A stretch of 64,000 nt of DNA from JADCGM01 sp943370355 (GCA_943370355.1 CALRQP020000012.1:29123-93122), one strand, 5' to 3'. Shown: positions 7,771 to 17,488, counted from the first letter of the stretch. Notes: generated from the sequence alone by a model not told the origin. Program-made: numbers and translations.

Positions 7771-8868
7771 ATGCGAGTCGGTGTCCCCAAGGAAATCAAG
7801 GTCCATGAATATCGCGTCGGGCTGACGCCGGCATCGGTCGCCGAGCTCGTCGCGCATGGCCATGAAGTCATCGTCGAAACGGGCGCTGGCATGGGCATCG
7901 ATTTCGAGGATTCGGACTATGTGACTGCCGGCGCACGCATTGTCGGGACACCGCAGGAGGTGTTCGGTGCTTCGGATATGATCGTCAAGGTCAAGGAGCC
8001 GCAGCTGCACGAATGTGCGTGGCTGAAAGCCCATCACACGCTGTTCACCTATCTGCATCTTGCCGCCGATAAGCCGCAGGCCGAGGCGCTGATCAAGTCG
8101 GGCGCGACCTGCATCGCCTATGAGACCGTCACCGATTCGCGCGGCGGGCTGCCGCTGCTGCGGCCGATGTCGGAGGTCGCGGGCCGCATGTCGGTGCAGG
8201 TCGGCGCGCATTATCTCGAGAAGGAGCAGGGCGGCCGCGGTATCCTGCTCGGCGGCGTGCCGGGCGTTGCGCCGGGGCGTGTCGCGATCCTCGGCGGCGG
8301 CGTGTCGGGCATCAACGCCGCACAAATGGCGGTTGGCCTGCGCGCCGATGTGACGATCTACGATATCTCGACGGCGCGGCTGGCCGAGATCGACGAATTG
8401 TTCGAGGGCCGGGTCAAGACCGCCTTTTCGTCCAAGGCCGCGATCGAGGCAGCAGTGGCGCGGGCGCATGTCGTCATCGGTGCGGTGCTCATCCCCGGCG
8501 CCGCCGCGCCGAAGCTGGTCACGCGCGACATGCTCAAGCTCATGAAGCGCGGCTCGGTTCTCGTCGATATCGCCATCGATCAGGGCGGCTGTTTCGAAAC
8601 CAGCCATGCGACGACGCATCAGGACCCGGTGTTCGTCGTCGACGGCATCATCCATTATTGCGTGGCGAACATGCCGGGAGCCGTGGCGCGGACCTCAACC
8701 TTCGCCCTGAACAACGCGACGCTACCCTTCGCCGTGAAGCTCGCCGACCTTGGTGCCGAAGCAGCGATGAAGGCTGATCCGCACCTCGCGATGGGCCTGA
8801 ACGTCGCGGGCGGCGCGATCCGCCATCGGGCGGTTGCCGAGGCGCTGGACCTGCCCTTCTCGGCCTAG
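7771..8868 (+). CDS. ald: Alanine dehydrogenase
   Basis: NAD-dependent reversible conversion of L-alanine to pyruvate and ammonium. The 365-aa chain opens with the diagnostic MRVGVPKEIKVHEYRVGLTP; substrate-site residues known in this family are present as Arg15, Lys75 in KVKEPQ and His96 in FTYLHLAAD. The nucleotide-binding turn is ILGGGVSGINAAQMA (about 172-186), and DIAIDQGGCFETS carries the catalytic Asp. GGAG lies shortly before the ATG. It stands alone, divergent from kup. Confidence 0.96.
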   Translation: MRVGVPKEIKVHEYRVGLTPASVAELVAHGHEVIVETGAGMGIDFEDSDYVTAGARIVGTPQEVFGASDMIVKVKEPQLHECAWLKAHHTLFTYLHLAADKPQAEALIKSGATCIAYETVTDSRGGLPLLRPMSEVAGRMSVQVGAHYLEKEQGGRGILLGGVPGVAPGRVAILGGGVSGINAAQMAVGLRADVTIYDISTARLAEIDELFEGRVKTAFSSKAAIEAAVARAHVVIGAVLIPGAAAPKLVTRDMLKLMKRGSVLVDIAIDQGGCFETSHATTHQDPVFVVDGIIHYCVANMPGAVARTSTFALNNATLPFAVKLADLGAEAAMKADPHLAMGLNVAGGAIRHRAVAEALDLPFSA

Positions 8869-8925
8869 CTGTCTGCCCGAACGGAGAGGGTTTACCCCGG
8901 CGCGAGCGTCCGTCACTAGACTGGT

Positions 8926-10236
8926 ATGGCCGCCTCGCTTCCTCGCCGCGATTTCGCGCTAGTGTTCGTCGTGCTGCTGGTGACGGCGGCCGGCAACACC
9001 GCGCTGCAATCGGTGCTGCCGGCTGCCGGGCGTGAGATCGGCATTCCCGACCTGCTGATTGCGCTAATCTTCAGCTTCTCGGCGGCGATCTGGACCGTGT
9101 CGGCCCCCTATTGGGCGCGGCAGTCCGACCGGCGCGGCCGCAAGGCTTTGATGCTGCTCGGGGTGGCGGGGTTCGCCGTGTCGATGCTGCTCTGCGCGCT
9201 CGTCGTGCGGGCTGGGCTCGACAAGCTGATCCCGGCGCTCTGGGTGTTCGGCCTGTTCGCGACCGCCCGGATGATCTTCGGCGTCTTCGGCTCGGCATCG
9301 AACCCCGCCGCGCAGGCCTATGTCGCGAGCCACACCAGCGAGGAGGAGCGGACCAACGGTGTCGCAACGCTGTCGTCAGCCTTCGGGCTCGGCACCATCC
9401 TCGGCCCCGCTGTCGCGCCCTTCTTCGTGCTGCCGTTCGTCGGCCTATCGGGGCCGATGTTCGCGTTCAGCCTCATCGCCGTCATTGTCGCGACGACGGT
9501 CTGGCGGCTGCTGCCCGACGACAATCCGGCGAACCGGCGCGGCTCCGGCGCTGCGGCGGGCGAGCCGAGCGTCGGCGGCGCACCGACCGGTGCCACGGCA
9601 ATCGCCGCCGTCAACGACAGGCCGCAGCGCCTGTCGTGGCGCGATCCGCGCATCAAGCCCTTCATGCTGTACGGATTTACCTCGGGCAGTATCCAGGCGG
9701 CAACCGGGCAGGCGCTCGGCTTCCTGATCATCGACCGCCTCGGTGGTCAGGCAGCGGAGGCGCAGCGCTTCATCGGCATCGCGCTGATGGCGGGGGCTGC
9801 CGCGACGCTGCTCGCGCAATGGGGCCTGATCCGCATGCTGCACATGACGCCCGCATCGCTGATGCGCTGGGGCACGGGACTCGCCGCCGTCGGCACGCTC
9901 GGGATCGCGCTTGCGCCCGACTATTATGGCATCGTCGTCGCCTATGCGCTGACCAGCCTCGGCTATGGCTTCGCCCGCCCGGGATTCACGGCGGGATCAT
10001 CGCTGGCGGTCCACGAAAGTGAGCAAGGCTCGGTCGCCGGTGCGATCACCGCCGTCAACGGCAGCTGCTTCGTGCTGTCCCCCGCGATCGGCATCGGGCT
10101 TTACGAACTGTCGCGCCCCGCGCCCTATCTGGCGGGCGCGGCGGGGTTGGCGTTGCTACTAACCTACACTTGGCGCAACCGGCAGCTCCGCGCCGCGACG
10201 CCCCATCTGGTTCCAAGGGATGAGGTGGGGCTTTAG
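8926..10236 (+). CDS. MFS transporter of the TetA/tetracycline-efflux-like group
   Basis: A 436-aa major facilitator with about twelve membrane segments. The loop 2-3 motif appears as APYWARQSDRRGRKALM near 62-78, and TM5 carries the antiporter-like GLGTILGPAVAPFFV. A hydrophilic central loop (about 198-230) separates the two six-helix halves. This resembles drug and metabolite proton antiporters, but the substrate cannot be predicted. It follows ald by 57 bp and precedes the oligopeptidase gene. Confidence 0.85.
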   Translation: MAASLPRRDFALVFVVLLVTAAGNTALQSVLPAAGREIGIPDLLIALIFSFSAAIWTVSAPYWARQSDRRGRKALMLLGVAGFAVSMLLCALVVRAGLDKLIPALWVFGLFATARMIFGVFGSASNPAAQAYVASHTSEEERTNGVATLSSAFGLGTILGPAVAPFFVLPFVGLSGPMFAFSLIAVIVATTVWRLLPDDNPANRRGSGAAAGEPSVGGAPTGATAIAAVNDRPQRLSWRDPRIKPFMLYGFTSGSIQAATGQALGFLIIDRLGGQAAEAQRFIGIALMAGAAATLLAQWGLIRMLHMTPASLMRWGTGLAAVGTLGIALAPDYYGIVVAYALTSLGYGFARPGFTAGSSLAVHESEQGSVAGAITAVNGSCFVLSPAIGIGLYELSRPAPYLAGAAGLALLLTYTWRNRQLRAATPHLVPRDEVGL

Positions 10237-10322
10237 CGGCTCGCGTGACGAGGGCAGTCCTGACTTTCGCAGGGGTCGTCGCCCGTCTATGAGGGGTCGC
10301 ACGAGTTGCGGGGAGACGGGCT

Positions 10323-12422
10323 TTGCGGGCTTGGGTGTTGGGCGCGGCGATGGCTGCAGCGATGGCGGGGACGGTCGCAGTGGCGGCGGACGAGGACCCT
10401 TACCAGTGGCTCGAGGAGGTGCAGGGTGCCAAGGCGCTTGCGCAGGTCAAGACGTGGAACGCCGCGACCGCCAAACAGCTTGAAGCGGCCCCCGGATTCG
10501 CGAGCTACCGCGATCGCTCGCTGGCGATCCTCAACGACAAGCGCCAGCTTGCCTATCCTGACGAGATCCAAAGCAGCAATGTTACCAATTTCTGGCAGGA
10601 CGCTGCCAATGTGCGCGGGCTGTGGCGCGTCGCGACGACGGCCTCCTTCGTGGCGGGCACACCCGATTGGCGCACGCTCATCGACCTCGATGCACTGTCG
10701 AAGGCCGAAGGGAAGAATTGGGTGTGGAAGGGCGCGAACTGCCTGAAGCCCGACTACCGCTACTGCCTCGTCGGTCTGTCGGACGGTGGCAAGGATGCGC
10801 TCGAATGGCGCGAGTTCGATACCGCGACCGCGAAATTCGTCAGCGGCGGTTTCGCGACTCCGGCGGCAAAAAGCAGCGTCGCCTGGCTCGACCGCGACCA
10901 TCTGCTCGTCCAGTCCGATTTCGGCCCGGGCACGGTGACCGACAGCGGCTATGGCCGGCAAGTGCGGCTTTGGACGCGTGGCACACCGCTCAGCGACGCC
11001 AAGCTGGTTGCCGAAGGCACGACAAGCGACGTCGGCGTCACGCCAGCCGTTTTCTGGGACAGCAATCGTGCTTGGGGCACGATTTTCCGCAGCACGAGCT
11101 TCTGGGAAACCGAACTGTCGCATCTGACCCCGTCGGGCGCGCTGGTGCGTTCGCCGCTGCCGGCCAGTGCCGAACTGCAGGACGTGCTCGGGGGCCGCGC
11201 CATCGCGCTGCTGCATGTCGACTGGAGCTTCCGCGGCACCAAATGGCTCGCCGGTTCGATCGTCGCTTACTCGATCGACCCGGTGCTGCGCGGCGAACCG
11301 GCGACGGTCGAGGCCGTCTATGTGCCCTCATCGACCGAGGCGGTCGAGGAGGTACGCGCCAGCCAAAATGTTCTCTGGGTCAAGGTGCTCGACAATGTCG
11401 CGGGCAAGCTCGTGTCGCTGCGGCGCGGGCCCTACGGCTGGGTCGCACGCAACGTGCCGCTCGCGCAGAACAGCGTCGTCCATTTGATGACGGTCGGTGG
11501 CACCCCCGACCTCGCCTTCGTCGGCGTCGAAGGGCTCGCGCAGCCCGAGACGCTCTACGCCGTGCAGCCCGAAGGCCGCCGCACCGCTGTCGCAAGCCTG
11601 CCGGCCTTCTTCGATGCGTCGAAGGTCGAGGTCAGCCAGCATTTCGCGACATCGCCGGACGGCACCAAGGTTCCCTATTTCGTCGTGCGTCCGGCCGGGA
11701 CGACGGGGCCGATCCCGACTCTCATGCACGCTTATGGCGGCTTCCGCGCCGCGACCAATCCCACCTATCTCAGCAAGAACCCGTCGCGGCTCGGGCCGAT
11801 GGCGCAATTCTGGGTTCAGGAGGGCGGCGCCTTCGTGCTCGCGAATATTCGCGGCGGCGGCGAATTCGGCCCGGCCTGGCATGAGAGCGTGTTGAAGGCG
11901 AATCGCCAGAAGGTGTTCGACGATTTCTATGCGGTCGCCGAGGATCTGAAGAAGACCGGCATTACCTCGAAGCTCGGCATTTCCGGCCGGTCGAACGGCG
12001 GTCTGCTCATGGGCGTCGCCTATACGCAGCGCCCCGAACTGTTCGACGCGGTGCTGATGGGCGTGCCGCTGTCCGATATGAAACGGTACAGCCATCTGCT
12101 CGCCGGTGCGTCGTGGATGGGTGAATATGGCGACCCCGACAAGCCCGAGGAATGGGCCTATATCTCCAAATATTCACCCTATCAGAACCTGAAGGCGGGC
12201 GCGAAATATCCGAAGGTGATGATCTACACCTCGACCAAGGATGACCGAGTCCACCCCGGCCACGCCCGCAAGATGGCGGCGCGCATGGAGGAGCAGGGCC
12301 ATCCCTTCTATTATTTCGAGAATATCGAGGGCGGCCATGCCGGCACCGCGAACAAGAGCGAAGATGCCTACCGCGCTGCGCTGATGATGGTTTACCTGAA
12401 CCGCGAGCTGAAGGGGAAATGA
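10323..12422 (+). CDS. Secreted prolyl oligopeptidase family (S9A) serine peptidase
   Basis: A 699-aa enzyme predicted to be periplasmic, with a signal peptide of about 22 residues ending AVAA before DEDP. The N-terminal part is the seven-bladed propeller that filters peptide substrates; the C-terminal alpha/beta hydrolase holds the triad: Ser557 in GISGRSNGGLL, Asp640 or Asp641 in STKDDRVHP, and His672 in EGGHAGTANK. Family members cut short proline-containing peptides. The start is a TTG at 10323, after GGGGAGACGGG; an ATG nine codons later would shorten the signal peptide. It overlaps the next gene by 4 bp. Confidence 0.9.
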   Translation: MRAWVLGAAMAAAMAGTVAVAADEDPYQWLEEVQGAKALAQVKTWNAATAKQLEAAPGFASYRDRSLAILNDKRQLAYPDEIQSSNVTNFWQDAANVRGLWRVATTASFVAGTPDWRTLIDLDALSKAEGKNWVWKGANCLKPDYRYCLVGLSDGGKDALEWREFDTATAKFVSGGFATPAAKSSVAWLDRDHLLVQSDFGPGTVTDSGYGRQVRLWTRGTPLSDAKLVAEGTTSDVGVTPAVFWDSNRAWGTIFRSTSFWETELSHLTPSGALVRSPLPASAELQDVLGGRAIALLHVDWSFRGTKWLAGSIVAYSIDPVLRGEPATVEAVYVPSSTEAVEEVRASQNVLWVKVLDNVAGKLVSLRRGPYGWVARNVPLAQNSVVHLMTVGGTPDLAFVGVEGLAQPETLYAVQPEGRRTAVASLPAFFDASKVEVSQHFATSPDGTKVPYFVVRPAGTTGPIPTLMHAYGGFRAATNPTYLSKNPSRLGPMAQFWVQEGGAFVLANIRGGGEFGPAWHESVLKANRQKVFDDFYAVAEDLKKTGITSKLGISGRSNGGLLMGVAYTQRPELFDAVLMGVPLSDMKRYSHLLAGASWMGEYGDPDKPEEWAYISKYSPYQNLKAGAKYPKVMIYTSTKDDRVHPGHARKMAARMEEQGHPFYYFENIEGGHAGTANKSEDAYRAALMMVYLNRELKGK

Positions 12423-14224
12423 CCCCGCGTCTGCTGCTCGCGACGGCGATGCTCGCGCTGGCGGCGTGCCAGAGCGGGCCGGTCAAGCCGACCGCCGCGA
12501 CGAGTTCGGCAGCGACTCCTTCGCAGCGCATCGCCGCGCTGTTCGCGGCCTCGGATGCCGCGAGTCTCCGGCGCAACCCGCTCTATGCGCTTGGCCGGGG
12601 CGACCTCAGCCACGCGGCCGAGTTCGGCGACTATATCAGCGACCGCTATTATGCGGCGGAGCGGGCGGCGGCGGAGGCCGACCTGGCGGCGCTGGCGCGT
12701 ATCGACCGGGCCGCGCTGACGCCCGACGAGCAGATTTCCTACGACGTGTTCAAATGGCAGCGCACCACCGACCTGCGCGGGCTGCAGCCTGATCTGCTGC
12801 CGCTGCTTGCCGACCGGCCGATCGACCATTTCAACGGCCTGCACACCGGGTTTGCGGAGCTGAGCAGCGGGCAGGGCTCCGCCCCGTTCAAGACCGTCGC
12901 CGATTATGAGGCGGGGCTGAAACGCTTCGACGGTTTCGTGGTCTGGCTCGGCCGCGCCGAGGCACGGATGCGGCAGGGCATGGCGGCGGGGATCGTCCAG
13001 CCCAAGCTCGTCACCGCCAATGTCGTCGAACAGCTCGATGCGATGATCGGCCCGCCGATCGAATCGGGCGCGTTCATGAAGCCCGTCATGGCCTTCCCGG
13101 CGGGCATTCCGGCCAAGGATCAGGTCCGGCTGCGCGCAGCCTATACGAAAGCGGTCGGCGGCAAGGTGCTTCCGGCGCTGGTCCGGCTCCGCAACTTCCT
13201 GCGGACGGACTATCGCATCCAGAGTCGCGGCAGCGTCGGCCTGCTCGACATGCCCGGCGGCCCGGCGCTCTACGCCTATCTCGTGCAGCGCGAGACGACG
13301 ACCGACATGACGCCCGAGGCGATCCATGCGCTTGGCCTCAGCGAAGTCGCGCGCATCCAGGGCGAGATGGCCGGGATCATGAAGCAGGTCGGCTTCAAGG
13401 GCAGTTTGCGCGAATTCTTCGATTTCATCCGCACCGATCCGCGCTTCAAACCGACCTCGCGCGCGGCGCTGCAGGACGGCTATTATTCGATCGGCAAGTC
13501 GGTCGATGCGGGTGTCGGGCGGCTGTTCTCGACACTGCCGAAGACGCCGCTGCGCATCGAGCCGGTCCCGGCGCTGACCGAAAAGGGCGCGGCGCGCGGC
13601 TCCTACAATGGCGGTTCGGCCGACGGCACGCGGCCCGGCACCTTCTATTTCAACGCCTATGACCTGCCGTCGCGCACCACCCCGGCGATGACGACGCTCT
13701 ACCTGCACGAAGGCGTGCCCGGGCATCATTTCCAGATCAGCCTGGCGCAGGAGAACACGTCACTGCCGGCTTTCCAGCGTTTCGGTGGCAATACCGCCTA
13801 TGTCGAGGGCTGGGGCCTCTACGCCGAGACGCTTGGCAAGGAACTCGGCGTCCTCGATGACCCTTACCAATATTTCGGCTATCTCGACTCGCAGCTGTTC
13901 CGCGCGATCCGCCTCGTCGTCGATACCGGCATCCACGCCAAGGGTTGGACGCGCGACCAGTCGATCCAATACATTCTCGATAACAGCTCGCGCGGCCGCT
14001 CGAACGCCACGGCCGAGGTCGAGCGTTATATCGCGATGCCGGGGCAGGCGCTCAGCTACAAGATCGGCGCGCTGAAGATCCGCGAACTGCGCAAGCGCGC
14101 CGAACAGGCGCTGGGACCCCGCTTCGACCCGCGCGCCTTCCATGCGCAAGTATTGGGCTCGGGCGCGCTGCCGCTCGCTGTGCTCGACGCGAAAATCGAC
14201 CGCTGGATTGCGAGCCAAAGATGA
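12419..14224 (+). CDS. DUF885 family lipoprotein, putative zinc peptidase
   Basis: A 601-aa protein with a lipoprotein signal: MTPRLLLATAMLALAAC places the lipidated Cys at 17. It belongs to the DUF885 group, recognised by a zinc-binding motif LHEGVPGHHFQ near residue 436 and by the downstream AYVEGWGLYAETL with a likely third ligand Glu. Such proteins are regarded as metallocarboxypeptidase-like, and the coupling (ATGA overlap) with a secreted prolyl oligopeptidase suggests shared work on periplasmic peptides. That role is inferred from context. Confidence 0.88.
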   Translation: MTPRLLLATAMLALAACQSGPVKPTAATSSAATPSQRIAALFAASDAASLRRNPLYALGRGDLSHAAEFGDYISDRYYAAERAAAEADLAALARIDRAALTPDEQISYDVFKWQRTTDLRGLQPDLLPLLADRPIDHFNGLHTGFAELSSGQGSAPFKTVADYEAGLKRFDGFVVWLGRAEARMRQGMAAGIVQPKLVTANVVEQLDAMIGPPIESGAFMKPVMAFPAGIPAKDQVRLRAAYTKAVGGKVLPALVRLRNFLRTDYRIQSRGSVGLLDMPGGPALYAYLVQRETTTDMTPEAIHALGLSEVARIQGEMAGIMKQVGFKGSLREFFDFIRTDPRFKPTSRAALQDGYYSIGKSVDAGVGRLFSTLPKTPLRIEPVPALTEKGAARGSYNGGSADGTRPGTFYFNAYDLPSRTTPAMTTLYLHEGVPGHHFQISLAQENTSLPAFQRFGGNTAYVEGWGLYAETLGKELGVLDDPYQYFGYLDSQLFRAIRLVVDTGIHAKGWTRDQSIQYILDNSSRGRSNATAEVERYIAMPGQALSYKIGALKIRELRKRAEQALGPRFDPRAFHAQVLGSGALPLAVLDAKIDRWIASQR

Positions 14225-15054
14225 TCGACGGATTCGACCTCGATAGCTTCGTCAAGACGACGCTCGCCGAAGACCTTGGCAGCGGTGGCGATGTGACCTC
14301 GCAGGCGGTGATCCCTGCCGACGCTCGCCTCGCTGCCGAAATGGCGAGCCGCGATGCGGTAACGGTTGCAGGACTGGAGATCGGCGCGGCCTTTTTCCGC
14401 GCGCTCGATCCGTCGGCGACGGTGACAATGCTCGCCGCCGACGGCGAGCGCGTCCATCCGGGCAAAGCGCTGATGCGCATCGTCGGCAATGCGCGCGCGC
14501 TGCTCACCGCCGAACGGTCGGCGCTCAACACCGTGCAGCATCTGACCGGCATCGCGACGATGACGCGGACCTATGCCGATGCCATTGCGGGCACGGGCTG
14601 CATCCTGCTCGACACGCGCAAGACGCTGCCGGGGCTGCGCGTCATCGAAAAATATGCGACGCGCATGGGCGGCGCGCACAATCACCGCATGCGGCTCGAT
14701 GACGGTGTGCTCATCAAGGACAATCATGTCGCGGTGGCGGGCGGTGTCGAAGCGGCAGTGCGCGCGGCCAAGGCGGCCGGGTTGACCCTGCCCGTGCAGG
14801 TCGAAGTCGACAGGATCGACCAGATCGAACCTGCGCTCGCAGCGGGCGCCGACCGGCTGCTGCTCGACAATATGCCGCCGCCGGTGCTGCGCGAGGCCGT
14901 CGCGCTCATCGCCGGCCGTGTGCCGACCGAGGCGTCAGGCGGCGTCAATCTCCAGACGATCCGGGCGATTGCTGAATCGGGCGTGACCTATGTGTCGGTC
15001 GGCCGGCTGACCCAGAGTGCGCCCGCGGCGGATATCGGGTTGGATTACGCGTAA
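14221..15054 (+). CDS. nadC: Nicotinate-nucleotide pyrophosphorylase (carboxylating)
   Basis: Makes nicotinate mononucleotide from quinolinate and PRPP in de novo NAD synthesis. The 277-aa chain has family hallmarks: LAEDLGSGGDVTSQAVIP near 15-32, LNTVQHLTGIATMTRTY, LDTRKTLPGLRVIEKYA and GGAHNHRMRLDDGVLIKDNH with the PRPP and quinolinate binding Arg, Lys and His residues, and ending EASGGVNLQTI. It is coupled by ATGA overlap to the DUF885 gene, though no functional link to peptide use is apparent. Confidence 0.95.
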   Translation: MIDGFDLDSFVKTTLAEDLGSGGDVTSQAVIPADARLAAEMASRDAVTVAGLEIGAAFFRALDPSATVTMLAADGERVHPGKALMRIVGNARALLTAERSALNTVQHLTGIATMTRTYADAIAGTGCILLDTRKTLPGLRVIEKYATRMGGAHNHRMRLDDGVLIKDNHVAVAGGVEAAVRAAKAAGLTLPVQVEVDRIDQIEPALAAGADRLLLDNMPPPVLREAVALIAGRVPTEASGGVNLQTIRAIAESGVTYVSVGRLTQSAPAADIGLDYA

Positions 15055-15056
15055 CT

Positions 15057-15195
15057 CCTCTCCTCCCAGGCAGGGAGGAGACGACTCGGCGAAGCCGAGC
15101 GAGAGGAGGGTCGAACGCGGCGCCGCATCTAACCCTTCGACCCTCCCCCGTCAGGCCTTCGGCCTGTCGCCCCTCCCTGCCTGGGAGGGGGGATC
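15057..15195. repeat. Nested inverted-repeat element between convergent genes
   Basis: A 139-bp palindromic block separates nadC from the DUF4112 gene. The outer arms are TCCTCCCAGGCAGGGAGGAG at 15061-15080 and its near complement at about 15170-15190; inner arms GGAGGGTCGA (15104-15113) and TCGACCCTCC (15138-15147) pair with each other, and two small hairpins (CTCGGCGAAGCCGAG and AGGCCTTCGGCCT) sit within. It could fold into a branched cruciform or RNA, act as a convergent terminator, or be a dispersed intergenic repeat. Confidence 0.75.
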
Positions 15196-15619
15196 AGCGG
15201 TTCGGCCGGATGTCCACCGTCACCGTCCCCGGATGATGCCGGTCCAGATGCGCCTTGATGATCTTCAGATTGCGCGAGTTCGACTTGAAGAAAAAGTCGG
15301 GGATCGCGCCGACCCAGGGGATCAGCCCCAGCAGGAAGTCGAAGCCGACATTGCCGCTCATCCGCGCGATCTGCCATTTCGACATGCCGAGGTTGCGCGC
15401 TTCCCAGACCATCCAGGCACCCAGCGCCGCCGCCACCGCGTCGCCGGCGACCGGGATCACGTCGAGCAGCACGTCGAGGCCGATCTTCTGATTGGTGCCG
15501 GGGATGGTGAAGGCGCGCTCGAGCAGCTTCTCCATCGCCTCGACACGGGTACGGACCGCGAGCGGGTCGCGCGAGAGGTGCGCGGTTGCGCGGTCGAAGG
15601 TGGTGCGATCGATGGCCAT
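15194..15619 (-). CDS. DUF4112 domain membrane protein
   Basis: A 141-aa protein of the DUF4112 family: the recognisable segment runs from LERAFTIPGTNQKIGLDVLL through DVIPVAGDAVAAALGAWMVW to GFDFLLGLIPWVGAIPDFFF, two hydrophobic stretches likely to be membrane hairpins with conserved Gly, Pro and Asp residues. I start at MAIDRTTF (15619); an upstream in-frame Met at 15664 lies against the neighbouring stop codon. Function of the family is unknown. It is last in a minus-strand group behind the YdeI-like gene. Confidence 0.85.
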   Translation of the reverse strand: MAIDRTTFDRATAHLSRDPLAVRTRVEAMEKLLERAFTIPGTNQKIGLDVLLDVIPVAGDAVAAALGAWMVWEARNLGMSKWQIARMSGNVGFDFLLGLIPWVGAIPDFFFKSNSRNLKIIKAHLDRHHPGTVTVDIRPNR

Positions 15620-15660
15620 TGCGCCGTAACAGATGGGGTGGCGGGATCGTTCCCGCAACG

Positions 15661-16257
15661 TCACGGTTTCGATTTGTGCGGGTAGATCGTCTCGCCGCGC
15701 GCGAGCATCTCGACGAATTTGGCGACCCGCGCAGCCCGGGCCTCGGGCTTTCGCGTATTATGCGTGCGGACGATGAGGGCGTAGCGGTTGGTCGAACCCA
15801 GTTCGTTGAACAGCGCCAAGGCGGCCGGGTTGGCGTCGAGCGCCGCCTGCAGGTCGGCGGGTACCTCGGCACGGCCTTGCGGGGCATAGGCGGCCTCCCA
15901 GCGGCCGTCCGCCTTGGCGCGCTCGACTTCGGCAAGTCCGGCGGGGGCCATGCGGCCTTCGGCGATCAGGCGGAGTGCTGTCGTGCGGTTGACCTCCGAC
16001 CACAGGCTTTTCGCCTTGCGCGGCGTGAAGCGCGTTAGGAAATAATCGGCATCACGCGGCTGTAGCTGGCCGTCGATCCACCCATGGCACAGCGCCGCCT
16101 CAATCGCCTCGGGTTTCGACACCGTCACGATGCCCGATCCCTTTTTGGCGAACATCATCCAGATGCCCGGCGAAGTGCCGCCGTTCGCCGCAAGCCACGC
16201 CTCCAAGTCGCCGCGCGATGCGAACGGCAACTGGGGGAGGTCGTCGCGGACTGCCAC
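15661..16257 (-). CDS. YdeI/OmpD-associated family protein
   Basis: A 198-aa cytosolic protein of the YdeI/OmpD-associated type. Evidence is the N-terminal LEAWLAANGGTSPGIWMMFA followed by EAIEAALCHGWIDGQL and YFLTRFTPRKAKSLWSEVN, a strongly conserved block in this family, and the C-terminal helical NRYALIVRTHNTRKPEARAA with the Arg/Lys-rich end. I start at the GTG at 16257, only 2 bases beyond the stop of the acyl-CoA dehydrogenase; the open frame further upstream lies inside that gene. Relatives are linked to peptide or polymyxin resistance, but the biochemical role is not established. Confidence 0.8.
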   Translation of the reverse strand: MAVRDDLPQLPFASRGDLEAWLAANGGTSPGIWMMFAKKGSGIVTVSKPEAIEAALCHGWIDGQLQPRDADYFLTRFTPRKAKSLWSEVNRTTALRLIAEGRMAPAGLAEVERAKADGRWEAAYAPQGRAEVPADLQAALDANPAALALFNELGSTNRYALIVRTHNTRKPEARAARVAKFVEMLARGETIYPHKSKP

Positions 16258-16259
16258 TC

Positions 16260-17477
16260 CTAGAGCGGCTTCTCCGCGTTGAACGGGGTGTCCTTCGGTG
16301 GCCGCAAGTCGCCCGGCAGGCCAAGCACGCGCTCCGCGATGATGTTGCGCAGGATCTCGTCGGTACCGCCGGCGATGCGCAGGCCGGGGGCCCACATATA
16401 GCTGCCTTGCAACCGCTGCAGGTCGCTATGTGCACCCTCGGTCAGGAAACCGGCGCTTTCGCCCATGTCCATCGCGAAGGCCGCCATGTCCTGCATGCTC
16501 TTGGCGACGACGACCTTGGCGATCGACTGCTCGGGCCCGGGCATCTGGCCACGCGACAGCGCCGACAGTGCGCGCATCTGCGTCAGCCGCACGCCCTCGT
16601 CGTTGAGGTAGGTCTCGGCGATGCGGTTGCGCACCGAGGTCGACTCGATCGCCGGCCCCATCTCGGTCTCAATGCTGCGCGCGAGGCGGATCAACAAATT
16701 ATAGTCGGGCGAGCCCTTGGGCTTGCCGCCGACCGCGAGCCGCTCGTGCATCAGCGTCGTCAGCGCGACCTTCCAGCCATTGCCCTCGTCGCCGAGCCGC
16801 CATGCGTCGGGCACGCGGACATCGGTGAAGAAGACCTCGTTGAAGTCGCTGCCGCCCGACATCTGCTTCAGCGGCCGCGCCTCGACACCGGGGCTATGCA
16901 TGTCGACGATGAACATCGTCAGCCCCTTGTGCTTCGGGACCGACGGATCGGTGCGGCAGACGATGATGCCATAGTCGGACAGATGCGCATTGGTCGTCCA
17001 CACCTTCTGGCCGTTGATGATCCAGTCGCTGCCATCCTTCACAGCGCGCGTCCGGATACCCGCGAGGTCGGAGCCGGCCGCGGGCTCGGAGAACAGCTGG
17101 CACCAGACTTCCTCGCCTTCGAGCGATTTCGGCACGAAGCGCTGGATGACCTCGGGGGAGCCGTGCGTGAACACCGTCGGGATGCACATGCCGAGGCCGA
17201 TCGAATAGAGGCCGGTCGGCGCGGCGGTCTTGCCTTCTTCCTGATTGAAGATGATCGACTGCATCGGGCCCAGGCCCTGACCGCCCATCGCCTTCGGCCA
17301 GGTCAGGCCGGTATAGCCCGCCTCATATTTGGTCTTCTGCCAGTCCCGGGCGCGCGCGACGAACTCGGCGCGGCTGTCCGGCTCTGGCAGCCCTTCATAT
17401 TTCGCAGCATTGGCAGCCAGCCAGGCGCGGACGGTCGCGCGATATTCGGCTTCGGCGGGTGTGTCGTTGAAATCCAT
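16260..17477 (-). CDS. Acyl-CoA dehydrogenase, larger subunit of a probable pair
   Basis: FAD enzyme that introduces an alpha,beta double bond into an acyl-CoA. The 405-aa chain has the middle-domain FAD site (WCQLFSEPAAGSDLAG), the WIINGQKVWTTNAH strand and the C-terminal GGTDEILRNIIAERVLGLP. That ending, and a shorter acyl-CoA dehydrogenase 11 bp upstream in the same direction, match the alpha2beta2 dehydrogenases that act on bulky substrates such as sterol side chains. The substrate is not defined here. Confidence 0.9.
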   Translation of the reverse strand: MDFNDTPAEAEYRATVRAWLAANAAKYEGLPEPDSRAEFVARARDWQKTKYEAGYTGLTWPKAMGGQGLGPMQSIIFNQEEGKTAAPTGLYSIGLGMCIPTVFTHGSPEVIQRFVPKSLEGEEVWCQLFSEPAAGSDLAGIRTRAVKDGSDWIINGQKVWTTNAHLSDYGIIVCRTDPSVPKHKGLTMFIVDMHSPGVEARPLKQMSGGSDFNEVFFTDVRVPDAWRLGDEGNGWKVALTTLMHERLAVGGKPKGSPDYNLLIRLARSIETEMGPAIESTSVRNRIAETYLNDEGVRLTQMRALSALSRGQMPGPEQSIAKVVVAKSMQDMAAFAMDMGESAGFLTEGAHSDLQRLQGSYMWAPGLRIAGGTDEILRNIIAERVLGLPGDLRPPKDTPFNAEKPL

Positions 17478-17488
17478 GTCAGGTCCCC

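Noticed and set aside
12392..13729. 445-codon minus-strand frame across the DUF885 gene
   Set aside because: Antisense to a clear lipoprotein gene with a zinc motif; the sequence is Arg-rich and not domain-like.
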